64,000 nt of DNA, from NCBI GenBank assembly GCA_014281115.1, contig JACONQ010000012.1:1488001-1552000 (forward strand), written 5' to 3'. The stretch's first letter is position 1; each line of letters begins with the position of its first letter. The position numbers and the translations under genes were made by a program. Source of the stretch: Laburnicola sp. R22_1 (Eukaryota > Ascomycota > Dothideomycetes > Pleosporales > Didymosphaeriaceae). Below the pieces are notes generated by a model that had not been told where the DNA came from, searched no databases, and saw only the letters and a list, made by a program, of their open reading frames with translations. Shown piece by piece: positions 47,373-56,512 of the stretch.

Positions 47373-47552
47373 TGTAAGATCGTGGGTACAATGCTTAATC
47401 TATCAATTCACTATTAAGGCGATCCCTTAAAAAAGGAAAGTAGGTCTAAAGGCTACAAGGCCTAAGAAGAAAACTCTGCCCTAGCCAAGGCTAATCTAGG
47501 CCAGTCTAGGTCAACTAGGGGGTTACGCTGCCACAGGGGACGCGTTGTGACA
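47373..47552 (-). repeat. G4 3' LTR
   Basis: 180 bp, plus strand TGTAAGATCGTGGG ... GCGTTGTGACA. I see no difference from 54647-54826. Next to it on the inside is the purine tract AAAGAAAGGGAGCTT (minus strand). Confidence 0.95.
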
Positions 47553-48012
47553 AAGCTCCCTTTCTTTAAAGGACCTCGACCCCGAGGTCGCCAGAGAAAT
47601 TTTCCTAAATAGGCTAGCTAAGCTCGCTTAACTAGCCTATTTTAGACTAGCGTACCTTTATAAGTTTACCCCCAGCCCTGCCGCTCCATCACCTCTTCTC
47701 CCCACTCTCCCCACGTCGCCACTTACTCTAGCGTAAGTACCCCCCGGGATAGGCGCTCCTAGCAGGCTCCGACAAGGGTAATCTAGCGTGATCTAGGCCC
47801 CTTCTAGGCCAAAACACCCCCAATCTGGGGTTTTCTCGGGCCTGTGGGGGGTCCCCCATACCCATCTAGGCTTGTCTAGAGCTAACGACACTTGACAGTC
47901 CGCTTCGACGTCGCCCAATCCTTTTTTTCAACCCATTTAACCTCCTCGGAACAGCCTCAGCCCCAGTCAAGCCCGATCTAGGCCCATCTAGCCCTATCTC
48001 ACCCTTATTAAG
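47553..48012 (+). promoter_or_regulatory. G4 3' region, 5' side of the antisense gene
   Basis: Contains the purine tract (minus strand), a hairpin GACCTCG-ACCC-CGAGGTC near 47573-47590, a pyrimidine-rich stretch at 47690-47735 that could be a fungal promoter for the plus-strand gene, and five or more TCTAGGCC-like motifs. No upstream ATG in this stretch, so the antisense gene probably starts at 48013. Confidence 0.45.
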
Positions 48013-49035
48013 ATGTCCGGTACTTTGCAGAGGTTGAAGAAAACGGCCTAGGACAATGCACTTATTACAACGAACCCCTGCATAACCTGCCTCCAGAGTC
48101 TGGTGGACGAGCTCCATAATAACAAAGTTGAGGAAGTTCATCCTTGCCGGTTCTTCTAAGAGGACCACAGAGCTCTACAGGACCGCAAGACCTACATCTC
48201 GGATGGCGTCATCAACCCTGGCCAGGACGATCTCATACTTAAGTGCGTTAAGTGCGCTAACGCTGGTCGGGATTGTTTCCAGGTGAGTAGGGCCAACCTA
48301 GGCATATCTAGGCCTCTCTAGGGTTCTTAAGGGCCCCCTAACGTGTTTAGGTTCCCCAGCGTCTTGTCTCCAAGCTCTAGGCCGCCATGAAGCTCATCCT
48401 CCCAGATCCCAGCAGCCTTCATCTCACTGAGGCCGAATTGGACGTAAGGGCGTTAAAGGAGATTCCTGAGGTCCCCAAGGGTTCCGAGGCCCCCCAGCCT
48501 ATCTTGCCTCCCCTTAAGGAGGCTTCCATCCAGTTGCGGAAGGTCTTTGAGGATATCCAAATGTAAGTCTCTCCTATCTAGGCCTATCAAGGCCTCCCAA
48601 GGCTAATTTTGGGGTAGCCGTACCAAGGGCAAGTACGCTGGCAACGAGGACACTCCGCTGCACTCCGGCCGGGCCAACTTTCCCACTAACGGCTTCCTTC
48701 CCCTTGGGCTCACCAAGAAGGAGAAGGCTGAGGCCAAGAAGAATCGGAAGCGTTCGGCGGATGATAACGCGGGCGGTCTCGCGGGTACCCCGCGTAAGCG
48801 GGCTAGAGGTGAAGGTAAGGCGGTGGGCAATGCTAATCTCTCTGCTGTTGAGGTAATCTAAACTTCCCAAGCCCTATCTAGGGTAATCTAGGCTAACCAA
48901 TGTCAGGCTCGCTTGAGTGCGCTCGAGGACGCGTTGGACTTCCTAGTTGAGAGGGTGCGGCCGGGTTCTAAGGCTTCGGAGCGTGCGAAGAGGGATTTCG
49001 AGTCGTTGTGGCAGCAGGTGCGCACCTGGGATTAG
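48013..49035 (+). pseudogene. Antisense intron-containing gene in G4: Cys-rich basic protein, family unknown
   Basis: A plus-strand gene against the direction of G4. Exons 48013-48282, 48351-48562, 48618-48852, 48907-49035; introns of 68, 55 and 54 bp have GT-AG ends and CTAAC/CTAAT branch sites, and phases (0, 2, 0) match. The 846-nt frame gives 281 aa with three in-frame stops, each a likely CAG/CAA->TAG/TAA. Residues about 20-90 hold a Cys array (CITC, then Cys in HPCRFF, then CVKCANAGRDC) that could bind zinc; 150-220 is Lys/Arg-rich with nuclear-localisation-like runs (KKEKAEAKKNRKR, PRKRARGE); the last 40 residues (ARLSALEDALDFLVERV...) could form a coiled coil. I do not recognise the family. 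It lies after pol, where some LTR elements carry extra or antisense genes. Splice sites are inferred by eye. Confidence 0.7.
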
Positions 49036-49422
49036 GATCCTTGGGCTTTCTAGGCCTGTTTGGCCCTTTCTAGCGTTTTCCTAGTCTGAGATACCCCCCT
49101 TTTAGCGTTTGCTGCCTCCCTTTGGCTTTCGGGAGGGGCTAAGGGCCTTGTTTGGCCTTGTTTATAGGTCTAGAGACGTAGCTTCGGCCTAGTTTGGCCT
49201 TGATTGGGCTTGTTCGTGCTCGGCTCCCTGGTTCATAGATCTTAGACGCCGATTAGTTTAGGTTCTTAGTAGAGAAGCTTTTCTGTGCTTTGCTCTCATA
49301 ATCCTTTATATTGCATATTTGTGACGGTATTTTTGCCTGTTTCACAACACTATTACTTCTCAGAGTCCGCAATTGCGTACTATTGCTTGCCTGTGTACCT
49401 ACTAGGGCTAGTCTAGGCCAAT
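49036..49422. other. G4 spacer between the antisense gene and pol end
   Basis: Non-coding DNA between the two convergent genes' stop codons. It contains repeated TCTAGGCC- and GTTTGGCC-like motifs. It should hold the 3' ends of both transcripts. Confidence 0.5.
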
Positions 49423-52400
49423 CTAGGCCTTTCTGGGGTTATCTCTACCCCTCCTTGTTTTGGAGGGCGACCCCGGCCTCTGCATGGCCTGTGGGCCTCG
49501 TTTAGGGCCTGTCTTTACCTCTGACGGGTTTGCGTCCTCCGTGAAGCCTGTGCGCTTGGAGAAAGCCTTCATCGCCGTCTTGGAAATGTCTTCTGCTGGC
49601 AACTATTGGTTTTCTTCGTCACCGTACCCTTTCCACTTCACTTCGTACAGCCACCTGCCGTTCTCTCTTGTCCTACCCTTGATCCGTTCAACTGGGTATA
49701 TGTCTGGACCTGTTTGTGGTACCACGACCTTGGGGGGACTTTGCTCCCGCTGCATGAGTCCCTCTGGGGCCGATCGCTCCAGTAGGCACACGTGGAACAC
49801 TGGGTGGATCTGGAAGTCCTTGGGCAGGCTTAGTTCGTACGCCTGATCCCCTACTCGGCGTAGAACTTTGTAGGGACCCCAGTACTTGTAGTCCAGCTTC
49901 TTTTTCAGCCTTGACGAGGCCAGGTTCCGTGCATTAAGGTAGACCATGTCTTCCACAGCAAACTCTACCGGGTTGTGCTTGGAGTTGTATGCCTTCGCCT
50001 GGTAAGCCTGGGCTTTTGTCATGGTTTCTCGCATGACAGCCCTTATCTGGGCCATTCTAGTCACGTCAGCGATAGCCTGAGGTGCGTTACCCCTCAATTG
50101 GAGTTCTTTAGCCACGCCAGTGGTTGGCAGGTCGTATCCGTACACGGCCTGGAAAGGCGACTTCCCCGTAGAGCTGTGTACGCTGTTGTTGTACGAGTAC
50201 TCTGCCTCTGATAGCAACAAGGCCCAATTGTCCTGCTCGTAATTGCAGAAGACTCGTAGGTACTACTCTAGCGTCTAGTTCTGCCTCTCAGTCTGCCTAT
50301 CCGTCTGCGGGTGAAAGGCGGTCGAAAGCAGCCGTTTTGACCCTAAGCACTGCGCAAAGGTGCTCTAGTATCCTGATGTGAATAGGCTACCCCTGTCCGT
50401 CACTATCGACCTTGGGGGACCATGGAGCCGTATGACCTCCCGCCGAAAAATCTCAGCCAGCTCTGCTGCAGTTATGTCCTTGCGAACAGCTATATAGTGG
50501 GCTATCTTACTAAAGCGATCTACGATCACCAGTATACTATCATACTTGTGGTTACGCACCCTGCTCTCAGGGAGGTCTGTGATCATGTCCATTGTTATAT
50601 CTTGCCAGGGACCTGTCGGGATCAGTAAGCTGTTAAGTTGGCCATACCGTGCGTGTCTGGTGGGTTTAACCCTTGCACAGGCCTTGCAAGTCAGGACGTA
50701 ATCCTTAACGAACCGACGGGCCCCAGGCCACCAGAACTCCCTCTGGACGATATCGAGTGTCCTCGCGAAACCAAAATGACCTGCCAGCGGATCATCATGA
50801 CAGCGTCTCAAGGTCTCGATCCTGACGCCGGCCGGCACGTACAGGCGACTGTTGAACTAGAGTAGATGACCCTTAATTGGGCTCCACCGCTCTATCCACA
50901 GTGGGCGATCCTCTATGGGGTGCGAGAGACTCGCCCTCACCCTGACCGCTGTTGGGTCGCTCGTCATCTCTTTGAAGATGGCTTAAAGCAAAGGGTTCTT
51001 GAATTCCCCTTATTGCGCATCCTCTAGGGTAGGTCTTTCCCCAGGTCGCGCAATCCGCGCGGTGGCTGCCAGCCTAGGCTCTTCCAGCCTCTCCTGGGGT
51101 GTTTTAGCTCCCCCAAGCTTTAGCTTACTTTGAAGCTCTCTGAGCAGCCTTCCTTGGGAACTATCCGTCCTATCAGGCCTTTCCGCTCCTTCCGACTCGT
51201 AGTCGGGCCTCCTTAAGGGTCCGTCCGCCAGGTTTGTCTTCCCTGGGCGGTGTCTAATCCCAAAATTAAATAAGGCGAGCCATTCAGCCCATCGGGCCTA
51301 GCGTCGGGTCAGGACTTTAGTTGTCATAAACCCCTGTAGGTTGGCATGATCTGTCAGGAGCTCTACCTGCTCTACAGTGCCTTCTAAGTAGTGCCTCCAG
51401 TGTTTAAAGGCTTCTACTATTGCAAGCAGCTCTCCGTCGTGCGTGTCGTAATTACGCTCAGCCTGGCTCATCTTGCGCGAGTAGAAGGCAACTGGGTGCC
51501 ATTGTTCCTTTCCTTGGGGCCCTGGGTGTGGTTGACTTAAGATGCTAGATATCGCGTATCCAGAGGCGTCGGTCTCCACCCTCGAGGGCAATTCAGGGTT
51601 GAAATGGGCTAGCAAGGGCCTACTGGCAAAGCTTTGCTTTAGTTGCTCAAACGCAGCCCGAGCCTCGCTTAACAGGGCAATAGGTACCGATTCCTCCTTA
51701 CGTTGTCGGTGACCACCACGGGCCGACCCTTCTGGTCGCTGGGTGAGTACGTGCAGGGGGCTTGCGACCCTTGAAAACCCTTTAATAAATCTTCGGTAGT
51801 AATTGGCAAAGCCTAGGAAAATTCTCACATCCCGTACCGACTTAGGCTCTGGCCACTCCTATATGCTCTTGACTCTGTCCCCTTCCATATGCACGCCCTC
51901 CGGGCTTACTACAAACCCTAGGTAGCCTACCTCTCAGGTGTGGAACTCACACTTGGAGAGTTTGGCGTACAGCTTGTGCTGGATAAGCCGATCTAGCACT
52001 GTCTTCACGTGTTCAACGTGTTCCTCCTCACTCTGGGAATATATAAGGATGTCGTCCAAGTATACAATGCAACAGACGTCGAGTAAGTCCGACAGCGCAC
52101 TATTAATATAGCTCTAAAAGACCGCAGGGGCGTTGGTTAACCCAAAGGGCATTACTGTGTATTCGAAGTGGCCATATCTAGTCCAGAATGCCGTCTTCCA
52201 TTCGTCGCCTGCCTTGATTCGTATACGGTGATAGGCGTCCCTTAGGTCCAATTTAGTGTATATGACGGCGGATCCCAACCGGTCCAGTGACTCTTGGATT
52301 AGTGGGAGTGGGTAACGGTTTTTCACAGTCACCGCGTTCAGTCCACGGTAATCTACGCATAATCGCAATCCCCCGTCCTTCTTCTTTGCGAAAAGGATTA

Positions 52401-53250
52401 GTGCTCCTGCTTCCGATTTTGAGTGGCGTATCCAGCCTCTTTCAAGGTTCCTCTCGATGTACTCCTTTAAGACCTGTGCCTCTGGCGCCAACAGGCTATA
52501 GAGCGGTCCAAAGGGTACCTTCTTGTCTGCCTCAATGTCAATAGACATCTTGTAAGGCCCGTAGTCCGCTAGTAGGGCGGCGTCCGCTTCTAAGAAGGCT
52601 TCTTCGAACCTCCCTCGGTAACCCTCAGGTAGAACGGTCTTATTCAGACCGGATTGGCCTAGGCTGACTCCATATATGACAAAACAGTCATTGTCAGCGT
52701 CCTTAGCGGTATTCGCGAATTGTTGTGGCCCCTCTATGGCAACCTTCTAGAATTTGCGCTTGCCGTTGTTAAATCGCAATGTACGAGCGGTGAAGTTGGG
52801 TAGTGGGTTCTATTTAGTCAACCAGGGCATCCCCAGCACTATGTCGAACCCTTCGATGTCCCCTACGACGAATTCGTCCGACCCAGCCCAGGTTTGCCCA
52901 CGGCTGTCCGTTATCGCGTAGGCCAGCTTGGTCTGGCCTTAAACCTCCAATTTAACTCCATTTAGGGCCTTGTAAGTCTGGTTTGCATTCGCTTTTAGTT
53001 AGACTGCGACCCTCTCCGCCATCCTAGTACTGACAAAGTTGGCCTCCGCGCCGCAGTCTACTAGGGCCCTCACTTTAAAGGAGCCCGCTGCTGTTCGGAT
53101 AACCCCTTCTAGGGCGATCAGGGACCCTCCAGCCTTGCGGGGGCCCCTTGCCTCCAAGGTAGCTGCGGCGAGCAATCTTTGTCCCTCCGTGTATATAACA
53201 GAGCCCGTCGGTCTGAGGGACAGATAACCTAGGGCTTGTCTTTTCCCGCC
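49423..53250 (-). pseudogene. G4 pol: protease, RT, RNase H, integrase, chromodomain
   Basis: One minus-strand frame from the frameshift region (about 53250) to the TAG at 49423-49425, broken by about a dozen RIP-type stops (for example at 52113, 51297, 50364, 49602). Order: aspartic protease (ALVDCGAEANFVS, near 53060), RT ([20 protein letters not shown]; active site YLDDILIYS intact, near 52050), RNase H (ETDASGYAISS; HDGELLAIVEAFKHW), integrase with HHCC zinc finger (HFGF...CKACAR) and the core DMITDLP / VTDRGSLF / TERQN, then a chromodomain (YPVERIKGRTRENGRWLYEVKWKGYGDEENQ, its Trp turned into a stop at 49602) and a short basic tail. Chromodomains steer integration to modified chromatin. 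The protein would copy and insert the element; it is now inactive unless stops are read through. Confidence 0.95.
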
Positions 53251-54608
53251 TCTGTCTTTCGCTTTGGGCAGTTGTCTTTATAGTGCCCTTGCTCGTAACA
53301 GTAGAAACAGTTGTTCTTTTCCTAGTCTAGCAGTGATTGTGCCTTGCGACGCTCATCCCGTTCCTTACGTTGCAGGTCATGGCGCCTCTGGCCTGGTCTG
53401 GTGTTGTTTGACCTAGATCGTTTCTGGCTGGTCGTGCCTCGCCCGTTGTCCTCTTGGGCCTCCTCATCGTCATCCTTTTGCTTTCGCTTGCCTAGCTTCG
53501 GCCCTTGGATGACCCGGTAGTGTTGGTTGGCCGTCTCCTCTAGTCGGATAAGGCTGGTCCACCGCTGTGGTTGCCATTAGAGCCTCTCCACTACTCGACT
53601 GTCCAGAGCGGAGAAGAAATCGCTAATGTGCTGATTGTTATGATCATCCAAGGCATAATCAGGGTTAGTCTCTTCCCACTGATCCTTAAGATAGTTTAGG
53701 AGTTTAGTTGGGGTCCGATGACCCTACTTTGCGTTCTTAATGCGCCGACAAGCCTCTTGTTCTCTTTCCCAGCTCGATCCTAGGGTGTCCACCATAGTCT
53801 GCTTCATTAGCTTCTACGTTACCTTACGCTCGCGTTTGCGCTCGGGGATCTCCCAGACTACCCTGTCCCAGAAGTTGCGTTGCGTGTCCCTAAGATAGCG
53901 GTGTGCGAACCTTGTCTGGGCTAGATTAGTGCTAAGGGCCGGTGCGTATTGAATGTAATCTTCGCAGCCTCTTGCCCAGGCGTTTAGTTCCTTCCGGCCT
54001 CTTCCTTCAAATCGGGGAGGCTCTGGCGGTTTTGGTAGTTGTAGGTCTAAGCTAGCTGTTGTCGTTTGGGGTGGGACGATAGGCGCGATGCTAGTCCTTG
54101 GGGGCTTCCTCCTGTCCTTTTTACTTGGTCGCTTGCTCTTTTGTCCGCCCTTTTTACGCGGAGGGGAGTCCTCTCTAGGGCTGCTAGGCTCCTCCAACAA
54201 GTCGCTGCTATTATCAGGGTCGCTTATATCCTCTTTGATAGTTTCGGGCGTCAGTTGCCTGCCCTTGCCCTTGTCCTTCTTCGTCGCGGCTTCGGCGTCG
54301 GTCGTAAGGGTCAAGGTTCTTTGTTCGTTATCGTCGGGTCCTATTTCAACCTGCAGGATCTTGAGTTGGTCCTGCAAGGCTTTAATAGCCTCGCGCTTCT
54401 TCGCGATCTCAATTTCTCGCTTGAGTTCCTCTTCCTAACGTTGTATCTGAGCTTCTTCAGCGCTTAAGGCTGTTTGTCCTTTGTCCGTGCCAGTTTGGCC
54501 TGGTCCGGGGTCCTCGATGCTGGCGTGAGGTTGCCCCTCGCTGGTTACTGTCGCTCCGCTTGGGCCGGCTACGGAGGCCAGGCGTTGGCTTCGACGGACG
54601 TCGCTTAT
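53229..54608 (-). pseudogene. G4 gag with CCHC zinc knuckle
   Basis: A minus-strand frame to the TAG at 53231-53229. No ATG lies in frame near the 5' LTR; the best start is ATA at 54608 (ISDVRRSQRLASVAG), probably an ATG changed by RIP (TG->TA). Features: acidic/basic linker with Lys-rich runs (KDKGKGRQLTPE, GGQKSKRPSKKDRRK), the capsid-like part from LPKPPEPPRFEGRGRKELNAW to about 53600, and the knuckle CFYCYEQGHYKDNC near 53309-53268. In-frame stops at 54437, 53816 and others are CAG/CAA type. Gag would coat the RNA. Confidence 0.88.
53241..53247 (-). promoter_or_regulatory. -1 ribosomal frameshift site GGGAAAA
   Basis: The minus strand reads GCG GGA AAA in the gag frame, i.e. a canonical X XXY YYZ heptamer, 10 bases before the gag stop TAG. 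Pol is open in the -1 frame at this point and leads straight into the protease. A downstream stem-loop was not worked out. Confidence 0.7.
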
Positions 54609-54646
54609 GTTGGAATGATAAGATATAAGGTGGTAAGGGATTGTAT

Positions 54647-54826
54647 TGTAAGATCGTGGGTACAATGCTTAATCTATCAATTCACTATTAAGGCGATCCC
54701 TTAAAAAAGGAAAGTAGGTCTAAAGGCTACAAGGCCTAAGAAGAAAACTCTGCCCTAGCCAAGGCTAATCTAGGCCAGTCTAGGTCAACTAGGGGGTTAC
54801 GCTGCCACAGGGGACGCGTTGTGACA
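54647..54826 (-). repeat. G4 5' LTR
   Basis: 180 bp, identical by eye to 47373-47552. On the minus strand it precedes gag. Followed (plus strand) by target copy TACTG. Confidence 0.95.
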
Positions 54827-56512
54827 TACTGTCGCCATCTATAACATCTCTTAAAAGACCCTTAGCTAACAACGCGCTAGAATCGCCTTCTAACGTAACT
54901 GCCCACCCAACACAATAAAGCTTACTATAAGAGAAGAGAAGGCGATTATACAGCATGTACTTAATCTAGACTTGCAAGAATTCCCGCCACAGCTTGCTGC
55001 CATAGAGGATATGGCCAATTCTTTGCTAGCTAAGCAGCATTACAACCCTATAGGCCATAACTAGGCTCCAAACTTTGTTAAGCGCTAGCCAGAGCTTAAA
55101 GTCAAGTTTAATCGAAAGTACAACTATAAGAGAGCCCTCTAGAAGGATCCTAAGGTGATATAAGGCTAGTTCTAGCTTGTGGAGAATATAAAGGCTAAGT
55201 ATAGTATCCTAGATAAGGATACCTATAATTTCGACGAGTCTGGCTTTATAATAGGCATAATATTAACTAGAGTGGTAGTTCTAGGCTCTAAGTGTTAAGA
55301 ATGGCCAAAGCAGGTGCAGCAGAGCAATAGAGAGTGGATAACAGTCATTTAAGGCATTAACGCGATAGGGTGGTAGATCTTACCCTTTATTATCTTTAGG
55401 GGTAAGCACTACCTCTCTGCCTAGTATAAAAAGAAGGATCTACCTTATAATTGGGTTATTGCAGTCTCTAAGAACAGCTAGATAACAAATAAGCTTAGTC
55501 TATAATGACTAAAGCACTTTAATAAGTATATAAAGAGGCGTACTACTAGTAGAGCATATTTGCTTATTATTAATAGCCACGAAAGTTATAACTTGCTCGA
55601 ATTTCAGGATTACTGTAAAAAGAGTAATATTATTACTCTCTATATGCCTTTACATTTGTCGCACCTCTTATAGCCACTTAACGTGGGTTGTTTTACGCTG
55701 TTAAAGAAGGCGTATAGACGCTAAGCTAAGAATCTAATACGCAACCACATCACGCACATGACTAAAATCGAGTTCCTACCTTGCTTTATTACTACTTTTA
55801 AGGCTTTAATTACTAAAAGTAATATTAAAGGAGGCTTTTAAGGTGCTGGCCTAGTGCCCCACAACCTAGAGGCTATACTATCGCAGCTTAACGTCCGCCT
55901 GCGTACGCCTTCAGAATGTACTATTCGTAATAGTATATAGGAGTCGCAAACTCCGCGAAATAGTACAGAACTTAGGTCACAATTAATACTGGTTAAGTAG
56001 AGGATTTAAAGGTATATAGATAGTTTCCTAACTTATATAGTTAAGGCAGTGGAAAAGCTTGTTAAAGGCGCTAAGCTAATAGGATATTCTTTAGTGTTGA
56101 TGACCAAACGCAACGCTAAACTTTAAGCTGCTAATAAGGCCGCCACGCGACGTAAATCGCATAAAAGAAAGCGATTGCAGCAAGAAGGAGCTCTTATAGC
56201 TAAAGAGGGCCAGCAGCTAGCTACTCTAAAGGACTTTGCGGCGCGCAGTAATGGTAAGAAGGCAAAGAAGAGGGCGCGCGTTAATAGAGGCAAGCCAACT
56301 TAACGGCGCTATAGACGCTGCGGCGAGCCTAGGCACAATAGAACAACGTGTAAATAACTTACAAAAGTAGATTTTAAATAGATTGGCCTATTTAGACTAT
56401 TAATAATAGTTTGTATTAACTCTATACTATCGTGAATAGTATATGTTTTGGTGGGGTCTTGGCAAAAGTGAGTCGCTTAGTTGGGTGAGTCGCTTAGTTA
56501 TAGAGTACATTA

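Larger units (their letters stand above)
47373..54826 (-). mobile_element. Young Ty3/gypsy chromovirus G4
   Basis: 7454 bp on the minus strand, with normal GC. The 180-bp LTRs (47373-47552 and 54647-54826; minus strand TGTCACAACG ... GATCTTACA) look identical. The target duplication is TGCTG (47368-47372) and TACTG (54827-54831), differing by one RI­P-type change. Minus-strand order: 5' LTR, gag with CCHC knuckle, -1 frameshift site, PR-RT-RNase H-INT-chromodomain, 2-kb 3' region with an antisense gene, purine tract (47568-47553), 3' LTR. Only about fifteen nonsense codons, all RIP-type, so it is recent and lightly hit. Confidence 0.96.
47273..56382 (+). pseudogene. Transposase of Fot1-like copy 2, split and degraded
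   Basis: The parts 47270-47372 (start ATGCC, then the N-terminus) and 54832-56380 align with the copy 1 transposase 8567-10219. Many more stops are present. The Asp codon of the DGH block has become AAT (LLIINSH), and the terminal zinc knuckle has lost a Cys (CGEPRHNRTTC remains). G4 interrupts it near codon 35. Confidence 0.85.
47179..56510 (+). mobile_element. Fot1/pogo-like DNA transposon, copy 2, split by G4
   Basis: Its ends ACGTACTCTATAAC (47179) and GAGTACAT (56510) are flanked by TA (47177-47178, 56511-56512). Without G4 and its duplication it is 1873 bp, nearly the size of copy 1. TIRs hold two AGCGACTCAC units 17 bp apart instead of CGAGTCGATCA, while the inner TTTGCCAAGACTCCACT is shared. 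The interior (47273-47372 and 54827-56380) is homologous to copy 1 but has many more RIP changes. Confidence 0.92.

Noticed and set aside
48574..48870. Minus-strand open frames opposite the antisense gene
   Set aside because: They are shadows: the plus strand has the matching splice sites, phases and RIP-type stops.
54066..54467. Plus-strand open frames over gag and chromodomain regions of G4
   Set aside because: They lie opposite well-supported gag/pol domains on the minus strand.
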